From assembly GCF_009730915.1 (NCBI RefSeq), contig NC_052489.1, forward strand, positions 25,165,916-25,229,915: 64,000 bases of DNA. Direction: 5' to 3'. Source of the stretch: Dioscorea cayenensis subsp. rotundata. Taxonomy: Eukaryota; Streptophyta; Magnoliopsida; Dioscoreales; Dioscoreaceae. The notes under the pieces were generated by a model that was not told where the DNA came from, did not search any database, and saw only the letters and a program-made list of their open reading frames with translations. A program made the translations under genes and the position numbers. Positions 24,549 to 35,858 of the stretch are shown one piece after another (positions within the stretch are counted from its first letter, which is position 1; each line of letters starts with the position of its first letter).

Positions 24549-25701
24549 TAACAATACTTTTTTTTTGCCTTTTTCTTCTCTCTCTTTTTTAAAAAATGCT
24601 TGATGTGAATAATTTGATAATTGAAAAGTTGTGCAGGTTATTCATACGTTTTCTTAATAAATGTGATTAATCTATTTATTTTAAAAGAAAAAGTTGTGCA
24701 GGTTTATATTCCTTGTCCAGTTTTATCACTCCTTGAACGAAATTATTCGGTATTATACAACAAGAATAGGTTGTCATTCGAATTGTAATCCAGGGAAAGA
24801 TGTGAGGATAACCCTCAGGTTAAATGGTTATAAAATAAATAGCTAAAAAGAATTAAAAAAAAAAAACCTTCATCTTGCAGGATTAAAACTTTTTTGCTAA
24901 TTTACCTGTAAAAGCTTTTTTATTTTTAAGTTATTTTTAATTACCTTTGCAATATAGTATTTCATTTGAATCCCCACTTCAAAGGTTGGTGGTTGAATCC
25001 AATGATTTATCTACATTTATCAATATATAATAATAATTTGTTTTTAAAACTAGGTGATTTTTCTTTAATTCATCCCATTTTATCAATTAAATCTAAACCG
25101 GAAAAATGATAAAAAACAGTGAAAATTTTTACATGATTTTGTTAAATAAAGAATCTTAGTTGTAACTTGGTATTCTTATAAATTTATTTTAACAAATTCT
25201 CCCTACTTTGTGCATGTGACAAAAAATTGAATTGATTGTACATTATAACACATATAAAAATACAGATTTAATAGAGAAAGTTTACCCAATCTTTAATCAA
25301 GCGCGAACCATATTGCCCAAAAAATATATATCTTTAAAACCCAATATTTAGTTACTTCTTTAAAATATCATGATATCATGAATTCTAATAGTATTATTTA
25401 TTTTACAAAACCACCAAAAATAAAAATAAAAATAAAAAAAAACCCATAAAGATATATTTGTTTTTCTTTTTTTTATTTAGTTCATTCTTGAAAATATCAT
25501 GAATTATTATTATTATTATTATTATTTTTTGAAAACCATGAAAAAAATGACTCAGAAGACAGAGGTGACAGAGCACCATTATTTCTACACTACATGACAT
25601 GAGTTAATACTTGAAATTAAGAAAATATGCATATTTTTTCTACTGTGTATTAAAAAAACCTTAAAAACACTGAAGGAAAAAAAAAACATAACTTAAAAAC
25701 G
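24549..25701. other. AT-rich intergenic spacer
   Basis: Holds the likely 3' UTR of the DUF309 gene, then AT-rich spacer with a (TTA)n tract at about 25503-25526. No gene seen. Confidence 0.5.
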
Positions 25702-25731
25702 CGAGAAAGAGAGAGAGAGAGAGAGAGAGAT
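25702..25731 (+). repeat. (GA)n tract in promoter or leader
   Basis: A near-perfect GA run about 280 bp before the start codon of the membrane-protein gene. Such tracts are known binding sites for plant BBR/BPC GAGA-binding factors and are common in core promoters or leaders. Its use here is inferred. Confidence 0.7.
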
Positions 25732-26008
25732 TATTAGTCATCATTGTCAATTGTTAGGTATCATTTTCTAGGTTCCCTTTTGTTTTTCCCTCTGGAAATG
25801 CACGAACATATTCAGATCTGGTTCATCGGAGAATTTTGAATAGATTTGAAATCAGCGAGATCGAGAGGTTAGATCTCATGTCTGCGCTATATCTAATGCT
25901 TCTTCTTCTTTCTCGATTCCTTGGTTTTAGCATCTAACTATTAATTTCTAAACAAACAACCCTAAATACCTCAAAGATCGAAGCTCCAGTGTTCGTAGTT
26001 ATTCCCAA

Positions 26009-29000
26009 ATGGAGGGATTTAGCGCTTCCGATGTCTCCACCATGGGAGGGATTGCTACCGTCTCGTTGCTTCACTCCTTCATTCCCACCCATTGGTTGCC
26101 CTTCTCCATCGTCGGCCGGGCCCAGAAATGGACCCTCTCCCGCACTCTCCTCGTTAGTGAGTATCCTCTCTCGATTCTCTTTCCATCTTCTCAAATAAGT
26201 CTTTTGATTGCTAATGTTTGTCAATGTTATCATGTTTCTGGGGATAATGTGAAATTGGGCATGAGTGATGGAGGAGTTAGGAAGAATGCATGTTGTTTGG
26301 GCGTCTCTGATGTTAAATTTTTGTTTTTGTTTTTGTTTTGTGTGTGTGTGTGTGTGTAGTTTTGGATCATATTAAGTGTAATTTTTGTCTTTGAAGTTTG
26401 GGTTGATGAGAATTTGATGATCAAATGCTCCTTATTAGATATCATACGTTAAGTGTCCTAATCAAGCTAGGATTTTGAACTGGAATCCTTTTTTTTTTTT
26501 TTGATAAAAGACATAAACTACGAATTTATTTAAAAAAAAAACGAAAAATAGAGAATCTTGAATTGGTATCCTATGAGAAATCATTGTTCGTTATATAGAC
26601 ACTGGAAGGAGGAAGCAGCAAGGGAATTTGGAAAATAGAATTCAGTGAAAAATTAGGTAGATGAGTTTGGTGATGAAATGAACACTTCTGGTCTCATCCC
26701 AGAAGGTGTCAGGAATTTAAATGCTGAGGAGTCACTATGGTTGTGTGCGTCCTGAGTAGTTTTAATGTTTTCATTATGGTGTATGTGGAATCTCGAATGT
26801 TAGACCAAAAACGATTTATGTTCTATATCAGTTGATTTTGTTGGCCAATGTGGTTGCATGCTTAATTGTGATTCTAGGTTGGAAATAACAATTCAAATTG
26901 CATGATATGGATGGTGATTTAAGGGTATGATAACTACTGAAAACACTACTGCTTAGTATGAGGATCACTAATTGACCGTGCTCCCATGTGTGATGCATGA
27001 AATGTTTTTGGTAAAGTCTCAAACAGGGGATGCCTTGTTTGGATATCATGTGGAGCAAAAACATGGGGAAACTTTATATTTGCATTTTCCTTCTTCCTTC
27101 CTTGCCTTTCAAATATCAATGAATATTCACATAATCTATAATTTATTCTTAAAGTAGTATTATGCAAGGAGATATATCATACTAGATGATACTAGAATTG
27201 TCTCCTATCTTCCAGTTAGCATCCTTCAACAGTCCATCTTAAAACTTGGCTTGCCTAGCATCTTTTAGATTCTATGATCTTTATGTGACTTTTCCAAAAC
27301 AAGGTGTTTAGTTAATTATGTTATATTCAGTAAAAGTTGTCTTCCTGTTATAGATCTCTGCTGTAGCCTGATAGAGAATACTTTTGGCCTCTTGAATTTC
27401 ACATTTTCCGCAGGTATCCATTCATGCGGCTAGTGCTCTATTTCCCGTATGTAGTGCAGAATTGCTTCTTATAGGGCATTCAATAGCACATACCATTGAG
27501 CATAAATACAAATGCCTACACCGGCCAACAAGAGTTGATCCTGGACCTTAAAAAATCTTTTCTTCTTCTTCTTCTTCTTTTTTTTTTTAATTTTTTTTTT
27601 TATTGTGAAATTGCCTGGTCCATTCCCTGGCAATGGGGATGAGGTTGTTTTTTTCAGCATTTGGTGCACCATAAGTCTTCTTGTGACATCCTTCCTCGGT
27701 AACCATAGAATATTAGGTTAAGAATGAACAGGTCGCTGGTTGGACCATGTAACCTAAAATAATTCAAAACCATGTTTTAACAGGGTTAAGTGAATAATTC
27801 CTTGTTGCTCACGAGGAATCCAGTCAGGCAAACCCTTTGTGCAAACAAGCAGTTTGGAGAGGTGTGAGATGTGTTTTTTAAATGGTGTTGACATTCAAGA
27901 GGAATGTTCCATGAGCTGAAGGGTTTCTGTTTGTATTGAAGAATAAAATAGTAAATGAGGGTTACTTTAAATTACATGGAACGTTTAGCAAAACATGAAA
28001 TTTTACTTATTTTATAGAATATTTTCATTCATGTCTTTGTACTCCCCCACTATATTTATTTTGAAGTGCATATAATCTTGACAATATCAGCTTCCTTTTG
28101 TTGGGCAAAATTTATGTTTTGGATTGTACCAGCACTAATGATACCTTCTTTGGTTCATTTATTTCATTGAGTCGTACTCTCCAGTAATTTTATTTTCCCT
28201 AAAAACTGCAGATATTTCAGATTGGAAGTTTCTCAACCATTTTTCTAATCCCCGCTTACCACAATGGTTTTAATCCACAGCTGCTTTTGGAGCGGTTTTG
28301 CATGTATTTTCAACTTCACTTCTTGGCATAACTGCAATCACCATGGCCAACACTATTGCTGGTGAGGAATCAGTGCACAGACTTGCTTCTCTACTGCTAT
28401 TACTTCTCGGAGGAAGTTACATACTGCTGTTCGCCCTTGGCAAGGGGGGTCATAGCCATTCCCACAACCATCCAATGGAAAAGATGGCTGTGGCCGGACT
28501 TGTTCTTGTTCCAGCATTGTCTCCTTGTGCAACAACACTTCCTGTATTCCTTGCTGTCGGCAATTCATCCACTATGCTGGTGCTTGCTATTATTGTGCTC
28601 TTGTTCAGGTTTGCCTTTTATCACACGTGTTATTTTTAAATGGAACTTTGAGAATGACAGTGCAAGTTTGATCAGGCATCAGGAGATTGCTGCTTTGCAT
28701 TGCATAAACTGACACACTAGTTACCTCAATTATATTAGCACGAATAGTAATTGCATATTGCCATGGACGCTATATTCTCCTTATTATATGAACTTTGTAC
28801 CACGGCTATTACTCAAGTTTGAAATCGTTTGTTAACCCTCTTGTTATGTGAATGTGGGATGTGAATTTGTTTCCGCTGACACAATTATCGTCTAAAAGTT
28901 TGTCACACATCCCAACTGTGCCTCTAGTTTCTCATGCAACCTTAGGTTATAGTTTTGGTTGGTACAAGATCAAATGAGGCCTTCAGTGGTATGAAGCAAT

Positions 29001-29352
29001 ATTTAGGAGCAAGTTGAAAATAGGAACCTGCCTTTGTTGGTACAAAGCAATTTAAGATTCAAGTTGGACTTTGTTTCTTGAACTGAGTCCATCAGATTAT
29101 TGCCTGGATTTGATTGTTTACATCCTAACTTCTGAAAATTTGCTGTGCAGCACAATAACTGTTATGACATCGCTGGTTGCTCTGTCATTCTACGGGGCGA
29201 GCCAGCTCAAGTTTCACTGGGTTGAACGCTACGATAAGCTTCTTGTGGGCTCAGTGCTGTGTATGGTTGGAATATTGACCTATGTTTTCCATGATCATGG
29301 CCATGAGCATGCGGTCGGGGAACATTTGCACAGAAAGCTCATTGTCTCATGA
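26009..29352 (+). CDS. conserved plant multi-pass membrane protein with His-rich loops
   Basis: Three exons: 26009-26156, 28281-28608 and 29151-29352 (GT-AG; phases 1 and 2), giving 225 residues. The first exon reads GGIATVSLLHSFIPTHWLPF. Hydrophobic segments follow at about residues 12-34, 50-73, 84-102, 117-142, 147-172 and 188-205. A His-rich loop (HSHSHNHP, about 107-114) lies between segments 3 and 4, and a second (HDHGHEH) near the C-terminus. The block LVPALSPCATTLPVFLAV holds a conserved-looking Pro/Cys motif. The architecture, with His-rich loops next to 'GLVLVPALSPC', resembles the NicO/RcnA/UreH-LysE group of metal or small-ion transporters, so a metal transport role is plausible but unproven. 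I recognise the plant family by sequence but know no established function. Intron 1 is 2.1 kb. Confidence 0.82.
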
Positions 29353-29868
29353 CTCTTAAACACTTGAAGAGTAGCATCGTGTCATCTATGTGATTGTAGG
29401 ACAAAGAGGAATGATGTCTACATGTTTAATCATCTACAATTGGCTTTCGGATTGCAATCCATTGTGATTACTGATTTCGGAGTTAAAATTTTCCTTTTAG
29501 CTGATGCAAGCCATCTTCTTTTGTTCACTTGTGTTTTAGCTACATTGACAAACTTATTTCATCATGGCTGTGTATATCTAGAAATCGTTTTTATAGTGTT
29601 ATATACTTTCTCTGTCGAAGATGATTAGCCCGTCTATTGTGGATATATATATAAACAAAAAATCGACAAAGGAGAATCCGTGTGGATGAACACTCTGAAG
29701 TTTTGGTTGATGTTTTTGAGAAATTTGTATTTGATAGATTAAAAAAATCTTAAATATTATGAATCATTTATGTTCATTAATCAATCCTTCGTGTTTTATC
29801 CTAACCTTCCCGAACTTTTTTAAATAGACCCTATAGTATCAGAGTTATTTAAATACATCTTACGAGAT
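29353..29868. other. 3' UTR and spacer
   Basis: Probable 3' UTR of the preceding membrane-protein gene to about 29620, then AT-rich spacer. Nothing else recognised. Confidence 0.45.
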
Positions 29869-30800
29869 TTTTTTTTTTTAATTTTTGGATTAAGTAGCTG
29901 TTAGAGATCAGAAGCAGTAGCTTATGGAATAGAGATAGGCCTGGATTTTGGCTGGCATGTCTAGCTAATAAGTCAGTGAACTCATTACTAAGCTCTCTGG
30001 GAATATGATGAAGTTCAACACCTGGAGCTCTGTTCAAAAGAGTTTTGATGTCTCTGATGGTATCACTCAACCTCCAAATCACTTGAAAGACCCCCTTTTG
30101 AATGGTGTGTCCAGCATATCTTGGCAGTCAGTTAAAGATATCATTGGGTCGCCAACGATCTTTGGGTTTATTGGTACACGGGTCACCGATAGAGTTCTCA
30201 CCGAGTGGTGAGAGTTCGATTCTCGGCTGAGGGCACATTTCTGGGAGTTGTGAATAGTGGTTGTGTATGGGTGGTTCCAGCGCCCACGTGAGCGCGGCCC
30301 CATCCCCATTTATTCCACCGAGGCTTGTGCACGTCCCTGAGTCTTTAGTGGGTTCGCCCCGCTCCTCTTTCCCAAAGATATCATTGGGTCGAATGTATTT
30401 ATGCTGGCAAATTTCAAAGACTTTTGAGGAGTGCTAAAGCCTCTACATGAAGGACTTGAAGTAGCTAGCGAAAGCAGTACAGCAACCTGCTAGAATAATA
30501 CAAATTCCATCAGCTATTATAGCAAAACCCAATCCTGTTAAAGTGTCTTCACTATCCCAAGAAGCATCACATAAAATTGAGATATTAAACATTGGCTGAG
30601 AGTGATGAATTACTTCATTGTATATATATATATATATATGTAGTGGCCTTCTTGCACCAATTCTTGTGATCATTTATCACCGGAAGAGCAATTTTATGAA
30701 ACTGAGGAGAGGTTTGGTCCCTTTAAAACTAAGCTGACATCCGGCTCTCCAAATGGCCAAAGCTCAGGTTGCCAGCAAGGCTTTCTCGAGGTCTTGTCAT
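29869..30800 (-). mobile_element. LINE fragment with RNase H-like domain, interrupted by a SINE
   Basis: On the minus strand, in broken frames, several typical LINE pieces occur in order: LAIWRAGCQLSFKGTKP (end of the zf-RVT region, about 30690-30770), then CDASWDSEDTLTGLGFAII (start of the RVT_3 RNase H domain, about 30520-30600), and HHIPRELSNEFTDLLARHA (its C-terminal helix, about 29940-30020). A poly-A tail, read as poly-T at 29869-29881, marks the 3' end. The copy is 5'-truncated, has internal stops, and was later split by a SINE at 30152-30373. Confidence 0.75.
30152..30373 (+). mobile_element. SINE, family B, with perfect 18-bp target duplication
   Basis: A 222-bp body inserted in the LINE remnant. 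AAAGATATCATTGGGTCG flanks it at 30134-30151 and 30374-30391, identical over 18 bp. A tRNA B-box-like GAGTTCGATTCTC lies at about 30205-30217, after a segment that could hold a degenerate A box. The body includes GAGGGCACATTTCTGGGAG, TGGTTCCAGCGCCCACGTG and a pyrimidine-rich end (GCTCCTCTTTCCC) in place of poly-A, which recalls T/pyrimidine-ended plant SINEs. Related truncated copies lie at 34196-34325 (-) and 57127-57230 (+). Confidence 0.8.
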
Positions 30801-31528
30801 CAATATAAGTAACACACTCTTGCATCAGCAGCTTATTGTATTTTTTCTTATTTTATTGTTTTGTAAAAGTCAGCTTATTTTCTAATAAAATCATAATTTC
30901 TTTTAAACAAACAGGTGATAAGTTGAGGAATTAAACTTTCCTTAACTCTCATATAATAGATTAATAGTTAAATTACCTAATCTTAGTTTCTTTTTTTTTA
31001 TTAAAAAAAAAAGGAAAACCATTATTATTAAAACAAAAGAGGTATAGGGATAGAGCAGTGGAAGAAACTAAAAGCATATAAACCACTAGTTGTTGCAAAG
31101 TGCTAAAGCACAAATATGATTAAGTGTGGATGCAACAGGTAACAACATGGAAGAGAGGATCTTAGGAAGAAGCAATTGTTACAGCTCGGAGCATGCAAAT
31201 CCATCAATTAGAACCATGATCAAACACTGTCTCCCTAGGATCCCTTGTTTCCTAGACAAGGGATATAAGGAACTCAAGGTTGCGCTTAATTTTGTTAGTT
31301 GATTCTTCAAAATTGATGATTCGTTTTACCAATAAAATCGAACAAGAAGTAAAGATGAAAATATGCTCATTTTACTCTAAATATCCCAGAGAATTGCTAT
31401 GAACATTAAGATCTACGCAGAAAGACAGTGAAAGAATAACCAATCTACAACTTTAATAGCCATGCGGTAAAAAAAATTTACATATATATATATATATATA
31501 TATATATGATGTTAGTAACATAATTAAT
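30801..31528. other. spacer, no gene seen
   Basis: AT-rich spacer with a (TA)n tract at 31482-31508. No open frame, splice-bounded exon or clear repeat apart from that tract. Confidence 0.45.
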
Positions 31529-32065
31529 ATATTAATAATCAACAAAATACAATCAAATTCCATATTTAGTGACTCATACCATGCATGGATAAGCATTCAG
31601 CGCAAGCGGCAAAAGATAGTGACTCACACTCACTTTTAGACCATTGCGAAACACAATGGCCAATGCAAAGGGGGGAATATTAATAATCAACAAAATACAA
31701 TCAAATTCCATATTTAGTCACTCATACCATGCATGGATAAGCATTCAGCGCAAGCGGCAAAAGATAGTGACTCACACTCACTTTTAGACCATTGCGAAAC
31801 ACAATGGCCAATGCAGAGGGGGGAACAAAGATAGATGTTATACCAAGCATGGATAAGCATTCAGCGTAAGCGGCAAAAGATAGTGACTCACACTCACTTT
31901 TAGACCATTGCGAAACACAATGGCCAATGTAGAGGGGGGAACAAAGATATATGTTTTACCAAGCATGGATAAGCATTCAGTACAACCACCAAAGGACGGT
32001 GACTCACACTCACTTTTGGACCATTCCGAAACACAATGGCGGATGGAAAAAGATGCACCGGGCTC
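31529..32065 (+). repeat. four-copy tandem array, 148 then 116 bp period
   Basis: The landmark CATGGATAAGCATTCAG recurs at 31584, 31732, 31848 and 31964, so the periods are 148, 116 and 116 bp. Each unit also has GTGACTCACACTCACTTTT and CGAAACACAATGGC. Copies 1-3 are nearly identical and copy 4 is diverged. The longer first period comes from an extra ~32 bp (ATTAATAATCAACAAAATAC...) also seen before copy 1. Neither period keeps a reading frame, so the array does not look coding. Confidence 0.9.
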
Positions 32066-34195
32066 ATTATTTGAGATTTTTAAATTTTAAAAAATTTCAA
32101 TTTATATGTAAATTTAAAGTTTACAGGGAGTTAGTTGCAAAATATAAAAAAAAAAAGTATAACTACCTTCTATCCTTCACATAGATAATGGCTCCTCCAA
32201 CTTGCAGATGACCCCCTGGGTTTTAAGATATTAACTTTTAAAAAATTTAATTTATATATAAATCTAAAATTTATAAAATTAAAAGTATGTCATTGCTTTT
32301 AGTTGAGATATAAATCTAACTAGTGGGTGGTATAGTGGCGGCCTAATGTGTTTCTATTGATTATGTTAATTTTTATTTCCATAGATTATCTTGTTTCTTG
32401 TAGTTGTGGTTTTTGTAAATATTGTTTTGGAATTTTTTATATATATTATATATATATATATATTGCTTTTTGAGTGAGTTATTGTTGATTAATTATTTCA
32501 TATGCTATTGTTTGTCAAGAAATTTTATATTTATATGTTTGTGTTGAGAATAGGGTTTACATTATCAATCATTATATGAAAAAAAAAACATTATTCTAAC
32601 AACTAGAAAAAATTTATTCTACTTTGGCAAAGTGTGATAAAATTAGATACTTAGTTTTCAAGGTATCTTAGGAATTAGGATTGACAAATTATTTTTTCAT
32701 GCCAATCAAAATTATTGAGTATGAAATATTGATATATTTTATTCTACTTTTATGTCTGACCTTTTCTAATCTTGTTCAAAGTTAATATGATGAGAGATTG
32801 TGAGTTCTCCCACTTCACTCTCCTATGTTTATGTTTTTTGGACCAACCTCTACAAAATTGGTAACCCTTTACACTGCCATGTCATATGTACAGACACAAC
32901 CATAATGACACGTCACCACTCAGACCATCAATAACTAACCGATTGCTTCTCTCTCTACTCCTCCCCCTCTTGCTCCCATAGACTCTGACGAGCACCACCT
33001 CTGTAATTACAGCTTCATGTCTCTGACCCCGGCCCTGCGAATCCAATGAAAGCATTTCTCTGGAATGGTACATATGACAAGTGCTTTGCTATTTCTTATG
33101 ACATTTGTATTAACCATGCTCGTTTTTTTTGGAATATATACCGTGCTGTCTACAACATGACCCCAATAGAGGTTTGGAAATATAGTTTCCATCTGATATA
33201 ATAATTCAATAATTTTTTTTTTCTAATATTCTGGTATTTAATGCTTAGAAATCTAGCCTACATAATAGACCAATTTTTGAAGCTATTTTTATAAATTTTG
33301 AATTAGAAAAAAAAAAAGCCTATTAAATAACTATTTACTTCAATATTTAATGTATAATTTTTTTAATAATTGAGACTATTAATGAATTCATATTTATAAA
33401 TGTATTCTCAAAATTAAAGCCCGACCGAAATTAAAGAAGTGGGTCCCGCCCAATTGAGTCCAGCTCTGGCTAGCCACATTCATGTTTGGGTGCGGATTCA
33501 CACGCCCTAGAGAGATGGCTAAGCCCCCACTTTTTACTGCACCGGGACCAGCCCACGTGCGGTCAATGTACTCACTGAGCCCGTACACACACGTGTCAGC
33601 GTCCCAGTGAAAACGGTCGTGTGGGGGCCGAATCCGACAACGAGATCAAACTTGGGTTCATGAAACAGGTGTGGTTCTCTTGCTCCTCCTGGAGTTGCTT
33701 TTGTTGCCAATTTGGTAATTGGATTTACCAACTACCTCAATTTACTTTCTAAAAACTCAACATTAATTTCATAAATATTAAGTTACCAATTACCAAAGTG
33801 GCAAAGTAACTATACTTCCGTCACTTCCGCCCCCCAATTCCACAGAGACAAGACAACCCAGAACCTGACAATTAGATAGTAAAATTGCTAACTGTGAGAG
33901 CAACCAGAATTCATTGTACACATCCAGACAATAACATCACTTGTGGACAACAAGGAATTAACAAACAACATCAGTCTTTTCTGTTTTGGTTCATCTACAT
34001 CCCACAAAATGCAGAAACATTGCAGACATGCACCAGCAGGATCAATACAATCAAAGAGAAAAAAAAAATAGCAAACAATCAAAAGGACAATAGATCATGA
34101 TTGGTGAGATCATGAAGGAACGATTGATAAGCATTGAACCTAACAAGCTAAGCTTGAGCTGTTTTACATCGAGCATCAGAAAAAACACGTTTTTT
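32066..34195. other. spacer with two G-box motifs, no gene identified
   Basis: About 2.1 kb with no recognisable gene. 32880-33080 and 33420-33720 are richer in G+C than the rest and contain short open frames that match no family I know. Two CACGTG G-boxes lie at 33554-33559 and 33590-33595. They could be remnants of a promoter or of a transposon. Confidence 0.4.
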
Positions 34196-34325
34196 TTTTA
34201 TATTTGGCCAAGATGAGCGGCTAGGCCATTAAAAAAGATGCATTGGTAGAACAAGTGGGGGTGGGCCCATGCACACATGGGCGTTGGAACCACTCACACA
34301 TAACTACTATTCACTCCTAGAAATA
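34196..34325 (-). mobile_element. truncated SINE, family B
   Basis: Read on the minus strand, CATATTTCTAGGAGTGAATAG, then GTGGTTCCAACGCCCATGTG and GGGCCCACCCCCACTTGTTC align with the non-tRNA body of the SINE at 30152-30373. The tRNA-like head is missing. It ends in a short A-rich run (T-run on the plus strand reversed, about 34189-34197). Confidence 0.6.
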
Positions 34326-35858
34326 TGATCAGAAAAACACATAAATTGAATCATAATAACCATGTGAATGTACATTTAACCTGTGGAAATCACATTGGCT
34401 TGTGTCTTAGACAAACAATAAAGGAGGAATCAATGTGATCAACCAATAGATTGTCAGAAATAATGCAAATCAACACAAGGTCAAGACTAATTTCATTGTA
34501 CTTCCATCAGTGCACAAACATGCCTAAAACTAAAGAAGTTTAATTTTATCTTATCAGCTTACAAATTAAGTTCCAGAATGACAGGCTAGGGAAAAAAAGG
34601 AAAGGCCAAGGATTGTGGTGTTTCAGTCGTTGGAAATTCATGTTTTTTATTTGCATTGAACTCTTTATATATGTATAAAGTGGAGAGACCACAAGAAAGG
34701 GGCAAAATGGTCTAAAGGTAATGCTGGCGCATGCTTTATCCCAGGCTTAGAAGTTTCTTTCTTGTTTTCATGCTCTAATTAGTCTATAAATTGCTCGGTT
34801 TTTATGTGAAGATTTCTTCAATGAGTAACTACAATATCTCAAAAGATCATAATATGATACTAATAGATACTAAATATATTAACTAATGCATAAACATGCC
34901 AGTATATAGCATATATTCAGTAATATGTATTTATGCAAGAAAGTGACTGTATCTGCATGCTATGTGACATGTACAAATTGGAATTTGAAATTAAGGATTC
35001 TGGTAACTATATAATACTGTGAATACCCGAAATCACAACTGCAAACTTTGCTAAATATGCCACACATCTGGGCAAATAACCAAACAGTGCACACTTGATT
35101 CACACTTGATTCACAAAAAAAGAAAATAGAGAAAAAAAAAAAAACCAACGGTAATGATCTTTTGCACACCTAACTAATACGATAAAGATTTTTCCAACTT
35201 CAAAATATCTACGAAGAGACAATTTACTATGATTCATGACAATGTCTGATTCTTCACAACATCAAAAGCAAAGCAGATATGGCACAGCATGCAATTAAAT
35301 CTAGGGAAGTTTGGAGATTATGGAAGGTATAATCCTCCACTTCCCACTGCTGCCAAAATATTTATCAGGGTTCATGTTAACATTTCATTCATTATATGAT
35401 GAAGATTTTGCCATACTCCTTTTGCCTAGCCTCAGATCAATACTGCTTTACAATACATTTTCTAGTGCAATAATAGAATTTGAAACCATACCGAGCATTC
35501 TTTTAAATGGGCCCTTGTAATCATCCAACACTTACTCTGGATCAGACATTTACATCTACATATCTGAAGTTGTCCATAGCTCAACTGAATTGTATGTGAA
35601 CCTACACGAAGAACCAGCTTTGTGAGATGACCTCATATCCTACCAATTTTAGAGAAGCATCTCTGCTGTTCAAGGAGAGAAACTAGAACAAAAACATATT
35701 TAGAAAGAGGACAATGACTTGGAAGCAATGGCCTTCACACACGAATCATAGAAAAATAAAATAAAATAAACACATATGAAAAGAGGAGGAATATTGAGAA
35801 TGAGGATGGGTTATGAGCAGAACTACTAACCACAGGAAGCTCCATCTGAAAAGCTTGA
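34326..35858. other. spacer and 3' flank of the coiled-coil gene
   Basis: AT-rich spacer. The right part probably includes the 3' UTR of the minus-strand coiled-coil gene that ends at 35859. No other gene seen. Confidence 0.45.

Noticed and set aside
31733-32090. Repeating peptide MDKHSAQAAKDSDSHSLLDHCE in the tandem array
   Set aside because: The 116-bp period breaks the frame at each unit and stops occur, so coding is not maintained.
33394-33731. Two overlapping minus-strand frames of about 65 codons
   Set aside because: No recognisable domain, and no splice-linked neighbours; kept as unassigned spacer.
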